A DNA stretch of 64,000 nt from positions 20,272,501 to 20,336,500 of the forward strand of contig JAYKKI010000006.1 in assembly GCA_039881145.1 (NCBI GenBank), read 5' to 3'. The notes beneath the pieces were generated by a model. That model saw only the letters and a program-made list of their open reading frames with translations, did no database searches and was not told the origin of the DNA. The DNA is from Druceiella hillmani (Eukaryota; Arthropoda; Insecta; Lepidoptera; Hepialidae). Positions 25,990-37,204 of the stretch are shown here, piece by piece; within the stretch, counting starts at the first letter, position 1, and the number at the start of each line of letters is the position of its first letter. The translations under genes were made by a program, and so were the position numbers.

Positions 25990-28125
25990 AATAATATACT
26001 GGAATGAGTCAAAATAAACTAGAGTGTTCTGGAATGTACGAGAGGCATTATACGTAAAGGTATTCAAAAGCGTGAGAATGTACTAGAATACTTATGAATG
26101 TACTCGAATAACTGGACGGGAAGAATCGAAAATGTTGTAGAATGACCGAGGACATTCTCAGCTAGTTTAAAAAAATAAACGTGTTTAGAACGCAATGATC
26201 TAACATTTTTAAACGTGGCTGTTAAATTAGCACATACGTTTTAGTGTTTTTATAGTCGAGAATATACACCTGGAAGAGAAGCAAAATTGTTTTTCATGAC
26301 TTTCATAAAATAGAGCACATCGGATAGCTATTTCAAAATGAAATTAACATTCTTTTTACACTATTTCATATTTAAGTCCCGTTTATGAAAACAAAGTTTC
26401 AAAGTGAAGTTAAAATGTGCCTTCTTAAATATTTCAGTGGGTGGTTTGAAAACTTAAAAAAATTTTAGCCGTGGCATCAAATTAGAACTTTCAATTGAAA
26501 TAATTTCGATCAATTTGCATCAACAATTTGAAGAGTTATAGGCTAATACGGACTTAACCGACATTTTGAGGCTGAAAACTTATAGTTGGAAAATGCAAAG
26601 AGAAAAAATTAAAATAAAATGAGTAACATAAATGGCTTTATATTTTGCAATATAACACTTGTTAAATGCGAATACACTCACGTCACAAGAGTTCCTTGGA
26701 TTGGACAAACCGTCATTCCAAATGAAGTGTGTGGTTGATTTACTTATATACTGACTCTATCTTACTCACTTGACCTTGTCGAAAGTCTTCTTGTTTATAA
26801 ATAGAGAATAATGAGACAAATTTCTGAGCAGTAAAAAATTAGTATAATAAACCATAAAACCAGGATAGACACCCAGATCTAGTCAAAGTATTTAATTCTA
26901 ACATATCAGTTGGATGAGGCTCGCTTTAAGGAGCGATGATATGGATGCTGCATAGAAAGTAATTTTTACGACTAAAGGAACCAGAAAACAAAGGAAATAC
27001 TGCACCAGGCAACGGGAGTCCATCAGTGAAGAAACTTTGCCGAAGGAAAAGCTTCACGAGGAGACCCTGGCTCGCTTGAAAAAGCAATAAAAACATATGT
27101 AAACAAATCGTATTTTAAATCTATTTTCATCTTCATAGCATTATAATTAATAACATAAACGTGTTATGTGTATCATTTTTTTACAAATGATTATTTCAAT
27201 TGATTAAAACTATTGATATTTTCTGAATTCTTATTAACCAAAATATCTAAAGAAAAACTAAAAAAAAGATTTTTGTTTCCGTTGTTTAGTTATTTCTAAC
27301 TAACATATGTTGGTGTGGTGTCAATTTCTAGTAAATTTTTTGAAAGTCATAAAAAATTTATGTTCTTTTAGCCAAATATTTTCATTTATAATGTTTTCAA
27401 TGGTTAGATAAATATTGTTATTGCATCGTAGTAAGTTTTTCAAACATATTTATTGCATGATGTTTTATTCCCACCAAATGCATTCGGCGTTCCCTGCGCT
27501 TTCTTAAAGCCAGTAAAGCCAACTCAGACTTACAAAGTAGCGGTTATAAGCTTATGTGAAAAACCGTAGCGGATTAGATGCAAAATGTAGAACGTCTTGT
27601 CTCAACATTAATGAAAAACTATGTGAGCTACGGAGCTACATTTAAGCTCGCTACATGAAATAAACTTTCGTAACCCTGTAGTTATCGGGATTAATTAATC
27701 GGGATAATTGTTACTTTAATAAGGAGGATCAAGAATTTGATTGAAGCTCTTTTCGCGTTCATGGTTTAAGAAAAACATGACCCGGTATAGAAAATATAAA
27801 AAATATTGTTAATCTTAGAAACCCGCTTTCTATTTATTAGATTTTTCATTGAAAATTTGAAACACATGTAATGAGATTTTATAATTTTTCTAGTTGTTTT
27901 AAGTATCACTTTAGTTCAGTTTTACATACCGAGGTATCTAATTATTTTCGAATGAAATGTGTAACTTGCTTCATTTTACGAGAAAAATATTATTATTTCA
28001 TAGTATATAAAAAATATTAATATTTGTAAATATTATTATTTCATAATATTATTACATCACCTATTTTTATTAACTTGCCGATTTGTGAACAATAATGAAA
28101 TAAAAAAAAACTCACGTTATTTTTA
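25990..28125. other. Non-coding stretch
   Basis: No gene that I can support. At 26956-27090 two overlapping frames look faintly protein-like (one ends LPKEKLHEETLARLKKQ), but they have no start, no splice signals and no recognised family. Confidence 0.35.
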
Positions 28126-28260
28126 AATTCTGAATTACAATAATTAAATTAAACTATGTGATGTAGTATTATTTCTATTTTTTGTTGTATTACATCTTCA
28201 GGTGGGCTATTAGCAAAGATGATTCTTACCACCCGAAGATGTATTACGACAAAACTGGTC
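28126..28260. mobile_element. Foldback/MITE family member, shortened copy
   Basis: This shares ATGTGATGTAGTATTATTTC and TTACATCTTCAGGTGGGCTA-type words with the element at 43876-44117, in the same orientation. Its inner arms form an inverted repeat: TTTTGTTGTATTACATCTTC on the left, and GAAGATGTATTACGACAAAA on the right ending near 28256. The outer right arm is missing, so this copy is deleted relative to the 43.9 kb copy. Confidence 0.7.
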
Positions 28261-28363
28261 AAGGTTATCGATTAGCAGTCTATTTATTTATGTAATTACA
28301 TGGACTATTTCAGTTACAAAGTGTATATACAGTATATAAAGTTTATACATACATACATATGTT

Positions 28364-28367
<4 letters not shown>

Positions 28368-28411
<44 letters not shown>
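28368..28411. repeat. (TA)n microsatellite
   Basis: About 44 bp of TA repeats, preceded by (ATAC)n. The flank AGTATATAAAGTTTATACATAC recurs at 28916, near the next TA tract. Confidence 0.9.
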
Positions 28412-28412
<1 letters not shown>

Positions 28413-29022
28413 TTATGTATATTTTAAACCATTCTCTGTAAAACATTTAAAAAAATTATAGATAAGCCTATAAATTATTTATGATTTTAGGGAAAAATTT
28501 GATTAAATATGCTTGTTTATATAAAACAATGATTAAAGCACAATTTGTAGATTCAGTGTAAATATATTTTTGCTTAATTACGACCTTGAATCTGAAAAAC
28601 GTGAAAGTTTTTCGTTAAGCTACAAGCTGGCGTAAAACAGACTTTCATATTTACAAGTTACGACGATAGCGATCAGTCTTCCGTTTTTTTTGTGAAAAAT
28701 GCTACGTAATATTTATGCTGAAACTTTCTTCGACACATTTAGCAAAGATTGCACATATTTTCCCAAAATTATTTTCTAAGCAGCCTTCAATGTCTTTGTG
28801 TATTCGAAATGACTTCCTAAGAAATGACTTTTGATTAGAAATTTGTGGACATTTGTTATTATATCCACATTTTTAAAATATATTGCGAAGTTTTCCTTAG
28901 TAAAAATTATATAGAGTATATAAAGTTTATACATACTAACATACATAAAGGTAGTATGTACCTTTATTTTATAATTCTCTTTTTTCATTCTTAGACCTGT
29001 AAAATATATACATGGCAATATA

Positions 29023-29025
29023 ACC

Positions 29026-29065
<40 letters not shown>

Positions 29066-29066
29066 G
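29023..29066. repeat. (TA)n microsatellite
   Basis: About 40 bp of TA repeats ending in TATGTATATGTAG. Confidence 0.9.
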
Positions 29067-29369
29067 TAGTTTATCTATGTAATAACAATACGCAATAATT
29101 ATATCTCCATTTACCTATATTCTCTTATTGAATACCTTGTCTGATTAAATATTTCGTACAATTATTTTTTCTAAGGTTTCTTTTTTCTGAGTTAGGTAAA
29201 TGAGATTTATTTATCCTTTGTGATTTTATCAAAACGAACAAAGTATTGCAATAGTGTCCAGGAGAAGAAAGGGAAGAAGGATATTTTCAAGGAAAATATA
29301 AGTGGATAAGCACGAATCACATCGGAGTTAGTGTGTATGTGTGTACGTACGTGGGTTCGTATGTGCGCT

Positions 29370-29583
29370 TTCAAAGATTTACAAAAAATTCAAGGGAGCA
29401 TCCAATTGACCTTTTTAATTTAATTGTGTTTAGCGGAACGAATAAAACGATATATTTCCGAGCCCGAATTCTCTTCAAAGATTTATAAAAATTGAAGGGA
29501 GCATCCGATTGACTACCGACTCTTTTTAATGTAATTGTGCTTAGCGGAACGAATGAAACGACACATTTTCGAACCCGAAAATT
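29370..29583. repeat. Tandem duplication, two copies of about 104-110 bp
   Basis: TTCAAAGATTTA, GGGAGCATCC, TTGAC, TTAGCGGAACGAAT and GAACCCGAA/GAGCCCGAA recur in the same order at 29370 and 29474. A 6-bp insertion in copy two explains the length difference. Confidence 0.85.
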
Positions 29584-29849
29584 CGTTCGGGTGCTGAGTA
29601 ACGTTATCGAAAATTTTACACCCGTGTCCTACAAAAACTAAAAGAACAAACTACAGGTTATTCGAATCGGTCAATAGACGGTACCTATTGGTTTTATCAA
29701 AAAAGTAGTTCCAGAGGTAAAAGTACAAGATTGAATTTGCTTGCCAGTTATTGCTGAGTCACTGTTATTTTATATTAGTCATGAATAGAGTGAATAAGAT
29801 GTCAAACAAAAAACATTTATGAAAATACTTGATTTTTAAATTATTTTTG

Positions 29850-30250
29850 GATTGCGTAGCTCAAAAGAAAAAAACGAAACTGTTTACAAAACTCTCACGT
29901 GCCCATCCATTCAGCTGTCGCAGTCATTTTTGTCAGAAACCGATTGATGTAGAAACTTTATATTTGATATAGCAGTAAAACGTATTAATCCGCACATATC
30001 TTCAGAGATAGCATTTAAAAATATTTACGGAAATTATAGGCCTGGAAAAGACCAAATTAAATAAGTACAGGAATTTTTTAAATTGTGGAGGTGTCATTTG
30101 AAAAGGCTAATAATAGGCGCCCCAAAAATATTCATAATTTTAGATTCCACATATCTTCAAAGATATATTGAAAAATATGTCAAAAATAGGTTCCTTCCCC
30201 CTTATTTGCGGAATGACTAAACCGAAAACATTGACAAAACATGGTTTTCA
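29850..30250. repeat. Possible dispersed insect repeat fragment
   Basis: The stretch beginning AAAAACGAAACTGTTTACAA, then CACGTGCCCATCCATTCAGC and AAACCGATTGATGTAGAAAC, has the look of a common dispersed element head in insect genomes. Such heads typically read ACGAAACCG, then CGTGCCxxTCCGTC, then GAAACC. It contains no coding frame. The assignment rests on recall of the pattern, so it is tentative. Confidence 0.3.
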
Positions 30251-30329
30251 GTAATATACGCAAATGTTGTAGGAAAACTAGAGCGATTATCCTAGATCTT
30301 ACAATTTTAAAAATATGCACTCATGATTT

Positions 30330-30330
<1 letters not shown>

Positions 30331-30399
<69 letters not shown>
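30331..30399. repeat. (TA)n microsatellite
   Basis: About 65 bp of TA repeats after TATATATACATATA. Confidence 0.95.
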
Positions 30400-30401
<2 letters not shown>

Positions 30402-31917
30402 GTAGGACATATATTGAGATACGTTGTGAAAAAGTCATATTTGTGTAAATTAGAAGACATACCATATAATGTAATGTTAATAACAGCCTAAATGTGTATG
30501 GAACTCTTGTAGTGTGAGTTCTGTTTATTCGTGACAGGTTATTTTGGACATATACCGAACTTATTTTAAATTTAGATTTAAAATATTACTAGGGCGTCAT
30601 CAAAATATTTGGAAGTGGCATACTTCCAAGATGATCTGCTTATTATTTATTCCATTTAATCCTCAATAGACTTTCCAAAGTTTCTATGGTACGCGATTTT
30701 ATTTTTTCTGATTCTTCGAATGTTATTATTAATTTTTTATTCATTTAACTGTTATTATATTCCGATGTAAATAATCATAAAAATATGTTTAGATACTACA
30801 TTAATATCATAAAAAGGAGAGCAATAAGTTTCGACCTTGCCGTGAAAATGCAATTCCTCATCTAACTGAACTCCATACATTGTTGCGGCGAGAGATATAG
30901 AACATATGTAATAAATAATTTAACAAAACATACCAGTGGGGATTAAAATGAAGCTACGATTCGCAGTAGTCGGAAACCGATTCAAGAAGAAGAAGAATAA
31001 ATATTTCTTTTCCAGCAAAAACGTGGGGCTCATCACTACTCCATAGATCATGTCATAAAAAGAGAAAAGATTCCTGATGTATATCAAATTGTATTAATAT
31101 AGTGATTGTATTCTGGTTGTATGCCTTTTATATTTATCTACCACATATTAATATATTTAGCGAGAATTTGTTTACCCCTCTTTTTGAAATTAATAAAATC
31201 GCCAAATGACAATGTAAAAAAATTGCAGTTTTAATTATTATATTATAGGTAAAACTACAGTATATAAAACTATATCATAAACAAATGTTTTATTGACACT
31301 ATTTCTGTCATCTGGTTTAACATGAAAACAAAATTGGACCAAATTTTGTTAAGGTTTAGTGTCATATATAAGGTTTTTGCAGTGTGAAGCTCTTAGTTTA
31401 ATCTACAACCATGATGGTAAAAAGTATATTAATTTTTCAGTGTTCTTAAGGGCAAAATTATTATATGAAAAATTTTGCTTATTCCTAATTTTACTCGAAG
31501 GTACTAATAAATATTTAGTACGGTTTTTCGATATACAATAATATTTTAAGATTAATACTGCCTAAAATCAATAAACAACACGTTTTAATGTAAGAAAATA
31601 GTTTGTTACGCTTTGTAAAGTCCGGGAAGATATGGTATTTTTAACGACATAAACTGTGTTATCATAAATAAACTGTTCATCATACTACATGGATATATTC
31701 TAGATCCCTTTCCTTTTTTGTATGATCCTTCTTTAAGCGATTTGTAATTTTAATTAGCAATAACATGTTAAGAGGTTAAGAGACGTTGTCTCTAAATATG
31801 ACCACATTATGATAAAAGCATTATTAGCATAATTTCTTTAAATGCTTTCTGCAACCACAATTTATTTTGAATCAAGTGAAAATAATTTATGCAGAGAATA
31901 TTTTCACGGTATTTTGT
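30400..31917. other. AT-rich non-coding stretch
   Basis: I see no gene. A slightly GC-richer patch at 30830-30900 has no recognisable content. Confidence 0.4.
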
Positions 31918-32165
31918 TATTTCGTTCGCCACATGCGTTTAATTACTGGAATATTTAAAATATTAAGAGCGCTATGGAAGCTACATAAAAGCAGTCACTT
32001 GCAGAGAGTGCGATTAGAGAATATATGGTGGTCGAGTTTGTTTTATATGTGTTTGAGGAAAATTTGGGTGCAAAAATTAAAAATTTTATTTCGCTTTATT
32101 TTGGTTAATCTGTACGTACGAAAGGCTGAGTTTTCCAGATAGAGTCATGAAAAAAGGCATAGTCG
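31918..32165. repeat. Short dispersed unit, copy 1 of 3
   Basis: It carries TTCGCCACATGCGTTT, TTACTGGAATATTTA, GTGTTTGAGGAAAATTT and TTTTGGTTAAT in the order also seen at 33395-33655. An open frame of 91 codons crosses it, but the other copies do not preserve that frame, so I treat it as non-coding repeat. Confidence 0.6.
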
Positions 32166-33227
32166 GAAAATCATGGCATATGATGCCGCTTTAATTAATA
32201 TGGTAGATATATGCAACGTAGATCTTGTAAATCGCTACAATTTTTTTTGACACAAATCTTCACGTTAATATTTCAATTGGTATAATTAAGCATGTCATGT
32301 TAATGCAGCCGTAAGCATTATTAAAATGCAGATTTGTGTCAGACTGAAAAAAAGTGTGGAGGTTTCTGAAAATTTGTATCTGAGATAAGTAAGCTGAAAA
32401 CCTGATTGTTTTGTTACCATATATACAAACTTTGAAAATGCACCAATTTCTAGGCGTATATTTGTATAAATAAGACCAGTCCTGAGTATCATTCACGTAT
32501 TTATTGCGACTTAGTTTCATAGCAGCGTTAATAGTTTAATAGCAAACTAAAAACTAATTGAAGCTATTTAATATGTAAAGGTAAAATCCTTTCTGGATAT
32601 ATTCAATGTAGGATAATTTTATTAACAATAATTAAATACTTTTCACTTTTTTCTTAAATTTGAAGTAGTTGCAAGTTTTGGAATTGGAAATAGTACGCAG
32701 AAATAAATTGATCAAATAAAATGTTTTACCGAATTAAATTATATATTTAACGCATACAAGATTATACGGAAATTCGTAGTCATGGTTTGTGCACGTAAGT
32801 TGTAAAATGTAAGTGGTATTCAATAATAAATATTGACGCACTGAAGCTCGATTCTAGTACAGTAATTTCCCCACTTCCCATACGTTATTTTCGTTACTAA
32901 AATTTCGTGACATTACTTACCATTACTTAATCTTCCTGCCTTAATTTCCGGAAGAGATAAATTTAAAATAATGAAAAACAGCGTAATTAGGGGTTTACCT
33001 GAAGTTTGTATACTTTTCACTAGAGGTTTACTTAACATTTATTCGATAATATAGATTCGACTATAGTGATGATATTAAATTTAAAAATAAAAAGAAAACG
33101 TAAACTAAATATTCTAAAAACTATTTTTTTGGCTTCGGTAACATAATCACAACGTGTATAAATTGTTTTTTTGAAAAAATATTTAATTTACAGACACGGC
33201 TCGTTTACGATTTTATTATATGTAGAT
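32166..33227. other. AT-rich non-coding stretch
   Basis: Nothing supportable. The overlapping minus-strand frames near 32260-32520 show no family features. Confidence 0.4.
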
Positions 33228-33390
33228 GTAGGTTTTCCCGTGCGGTTTATTACCGGAATCTTTAAAAGAGAATTGTGCACTTAGTTGAAATAAATAGGAG
33301 ACATATAGGAGTCATATGGGAGTGTCTGAGCAAAGAGATTTGAGGAAAATTAAGGTGGAAAAATAAAAAGCTTTTGGAATGGAAAAATGA
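33228..33390. repeat. Short dispersed unit, copy 2 of 3 (partial)
   Basis: CCCGTGCGGTTTATTACCGG followed by AATCTTTAAA, ATGGGAGTGTCTGAG and TTGAGGAAAATTAAGGTGGA align with the neighbouring copy at 33395 in the same orientation. It is shorter and lacks the 3' part. Confidence 0.55.
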
Positions 33391-33394
33391 AACG

Positions 33395-33655
33395 TTTCGC
33401 CACGTGCGTTTTGTTACTAGTATATTTATAACGAAGCTAAAATGAATAGGGTAACATTGCAGTTAAATGGAAGTGTCTAAGGGAAGAGGGTGGTTAGGAA
33501 ATTTTTGGACGGATTTATTTTATTCGTGGTTGAGGAAAATTTAAGTGGAAATATAATTTAATTTAAAATATAATTTTCTCTTTTTTGGTTAATATGTCCG
33601 TTTGAACGACCGCAAAATCATGAGAGAGCTGAGAAAAGGGGTAGAGTTAGATAAT
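33395..33655. repeat. Short dispersed unit, copy 3 of 3
   Basis: TTTCGCCACGTGCGTTTTGT, TTACTAGTATATTTATAA, ATGGAAGTGTCTAAG, TTGAGGAAAATTTAAGTGGA and TTTTGGTTAATATGTCCG follow the order of copy 1. The unit ends shortly before a (TA)n tract. Confidence 0.6.
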
Positions 33656-33686
33656 ATAATGCACGAAAAGCGACTTTTACTAAAAT

Positions 33687-33689
<3 letters not shown>

Positions 33690-33728
<39 letters not shown>
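33690..33728. repeat. (TA)n microsatellite
   Basis: About 40 bp of TA repeats. It is followed by a short GC-rich patch (33731-33795) of unknown nature. Confidence 0.9.
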
Positions 33729-33732
<4 letters not shown>

Positions 33733-34310
33733 AAACGCACCGCGAGCCGCGATGATTCCTAGTGAACACACGTATTCGAAGACGCACGGAGCACTTTGGT
33801 AAAAGTTAGTCTCAGTAACATAAAGTCTATTTGGCCATTCTCTTCAATTATCTACGATATTTTGTAGTTGGAAACTAATTAAATATATAAAATAATTTCA
33901 GAAAAGTTTTGAAAAATGTTCTGTCCGTATATCTACAAATATATTTTAGATTATTATAGTTAGACAAAAACTTTACATATAACTTTCGTTGGTTTCATTG
34001 TGTTTGACTAAATTCTGTGTTTTTTTACATAATTCTTATGTAAGACTAGTTATAATTAGGGCGTTATTAAGTAGGAAGTTTTCATTTATTGTGTGTTTGT
34101 AACATTAATTTTTTTTCAATTATCCAGTTTCAAAATTCACAACTCAAAGCTTGATTTTAATTTGAGGTAAGTAGAATTTCATGGAGTTACTTTATTTTTT
34201 TATTATTTACTAAACTGAACTGCATTTGAATAGACCCTGGCGATTCACACACCCTCATCGCAATCAATCTTATTCTGACTAGCTTTTGAAAATACATAAT
34301 ATATATATAC

Positions 34311-34330
34311 TCACACACACACGCACATTT

Positions 34331-34381
<51 letters not shown>
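34311..34381. repeat. Compound (CA)n/(TA)n microsatellite
   Basis: A short CACACACACACGCAC run is followed by about 45 bp of TA repeats. Confidence 0.9.
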
Positions 34382-35394
34382 TTTAGTTATACATGGTTTT
34401 ATTGCAATTACTACATGCCAACAAAATAAGTATTTAAAGTAAAATCACAATTGTTTCAGAGAAAATTATTTTTTGATTCTTTTTATATTTATATATATAT
34501 ACTCATAAATTATATAAATAATGTTATTCCATCATTTTGCTGGTTACTCTTATAAATATTATCAATATTTAAAATAAAGTTGTATTCTGGAAAATATAAA
34601 AATCTGTTAAATTAAATGTCTCTTTCATTACCTATAATGTTTGCTGTGACATATTTTCAGTTGAGTAGAATTATAGTTTATGGTCCATTACAAGACAATA
34701 ATCAATGAAGAATCAAAGAAACGGTGAATTGGAAAACTGATCTGCGGACCAGCCGAGCGCAAATAGTATGGTGATCGAGAATATCACAAATTTTTTTAAA
34801 CCCTAACACATCGCTGAATCGGCAAGTCATACATTTAATTGGGCATTTAGTTTTTCGGACAGTATAATGCAAAAATTATAAGTAAGTGGGAAATTATCAT
34901 TTATTCTAGGGAAAATTCATTAAGTATATTACTATAAATTAGTGAAAATATTGTCTTGATTAGAATAACAAGAAAAAAAGGATATTCTTCTAGATAACTT
35001 GTGATTGTTATAAATTATTGACTAACATGAAATATTGAAGATGTATAACTTCATGCCCGAGCTTATGTATGTCAAGCTATACCTCTTTTTTAAATACAGC
35101 TATTTAAATCATCTTCTTATTAATTCGATGAGCCTTCTGTGAATTCCTTTTAATCCTTTAATATCAATATATAAATAGTGGCTTATGTAAATAAAAAAAG
35201 CACAGATATGGTATTTTTTATATTTATAGAGGTGTATAAATATGTTTCATAATAGCAATTTACGAATTTAGAAATTAAAAGGTTAATAAAACACATGGGT
35301 AAAAAATCATATAATAGACATAATAAAAGATTTTCTTTACACTCTTCTCATAATTATCTTCTCACGAGAGGTGGGTAAATATTTGTAGCTTCTT
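34382..35394. other. AT-rich non-coding stretch
   Basis: No gene, RNA or repeat family recognised. Confidence 0.45.
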
Positions 35395-35397
35395 ATA

Positions 35398-35446
<49 letters not shown>

Positions 35447-35449
35447 CTA

Positions 35450-35496
<47 letters not shown>
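35395..35496. repeat. Long interrupted (TA)n microsatellite
   Basis: About 100 bp of TA with TATG and CTATATT interruptions near 35428 and 35448. Confidence 0.95.
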
Positions 35497-35499
<3 letters not shown>

Positions 35500-37204
35500 T
35501 ACTAATTACCCAAAGATACAGAGGGTTTTTGTTGTTCATCAAGAAAACGGTACCACCGCGAATTCAAGGCAATTTATTTCAAGACACCATAATGTTTTCA
35601 CTGTGGCTCTATATAAACAAGTAGTTATTCCAGTGAACTTCACAAAATTTGTTATTTCAGTACATATTAAAAGTTAAATGGTTATAATTTGCGATGGCAG
35701 TTTCTTCCGATATAACAGTATATAAATTTTATGGTTAAACCTTAGGAAAAGTTCGCATTTGTCACTTGTGTCACTTGTTTGCGTGTTGGCACAATAGTAT
35801 TATTTTATCAATTGACAATTAAATTAATAAATAAATAATCAATAATCTAAATAATGTGTGTACAAATTAAAAGTTTCCTTTTTGATTTTTGCAATAAAGT
35901 AAAAGGAAAATGTAAATGGTCACGACAAAAAGTATTATTTGACCCTTAGCACATATTCACTAGTTAATTGTACATTAAAAAATTTATTCACAGACAGAAA
36001 AGTTTTTAAAAAAGTGTAGAAAAGTGTGAAAATTTAAAAAGTGGGTGAAAATCTGACAACGTTTGGTTCCAATTTTTCATGCAATTAACAAAACGAATAT
36101 CACTTTGAAACTACCAAAATGAATGCCAATTATGCGCCCCTTTTTCCGATATAAAATGTTATATTTAAACCTGTCATGATAACAGTTTTTAAGTCCGTGA
36201 AAATTTGTACATTTGAGCGTCTGGTAATATGTATGTGATTCTATGTGTACACAGTAAACGAAAAAAAAAAGATTCATAGCGAAAAAAAAGGTAAATGCGT
36301 GCGTTTGGATATAAATGAAGTTGATTTTCTATTTCATAAAGACCTGGTCTTAAATTATATTTACACACAATACGTAATTATTTTGCACTCTAACTCTAAA
36401 AATGATTACATCATAAGCTTTGAGGATGCTCACAACTACGAAAATATGGCTTCGAAGGACATGCAGCTTACCTCAACTTTGATGTGTCTAATTTTTAGTC
36501 GATTAACATTGCACGATTACTAAAGGCTCTTTTGTGCTTTGTGTGAGATTTGAATGAACGTGTTCTTCGTTATGGTTTGAATGTTTATATAATTTAAATT
36601 AAGAGTATTATATTTGACAAAGATATTAAATGCAGATACGCTATTAAATCTGTGGGCCCATTAAAATGTATTAATATTAACTTAAAGAGTAACACTCGCG
36701 CTCGTAATTTAATATGTACCATACTCATACACACTTACTCTTTTAATAAATATATGGACTTCCCATTGAAATGTGGTTTGCCAGTAATAGTAGAATGGAC
36801 CGATGTCCCAATATATTACTGGGTTATGGCATAAGTGTGCTTTTTTTTCGAATGTGAAGGCAAAAATGCGTAGCGGCAAAGTGTTATTGCACCGCATTTT
36901 ATCAAAATATTAATAAAAAACACCCAAGAAATGATTAAACTTAGCGCAATATGAATAATACTCGGTGTCAAATACTGAAAAGCAAATACGTACACTCTTG
37001 ATTTTCATGATTTTCAGTAACTGACGCCGACTTTTTCAATCTTTCAATTTATTTCATTACTGGCTGCCTTTTACTGAATCTTAAGTTTGCGTTTATTGCT
37101 TCTTCATATAGTGTTAACTTATAGTTAATTTTTGTTAGCAATATTCTTAGCTGGTCATTATTTTTTCTGTGTTTCAGTGAAATATACAATTTTATGGTAC
37201 AATC
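35497..37204. other. AT-rich non-coding stretch before segment B
   Basis: No recognisable gene. Open frames at 36077-36277, 36245-36523 and 36652-36897 overlap on opposite strands and lack family features. Confidence 0.4.

Noticed and set aside
26956..27090. Protein-like frame ending LPKEKLHEETLARLKKQ
   Set aside because: A second frame in the same bases looks equally protein-like, there is no start or convincing acceptor, and no family is recognised.
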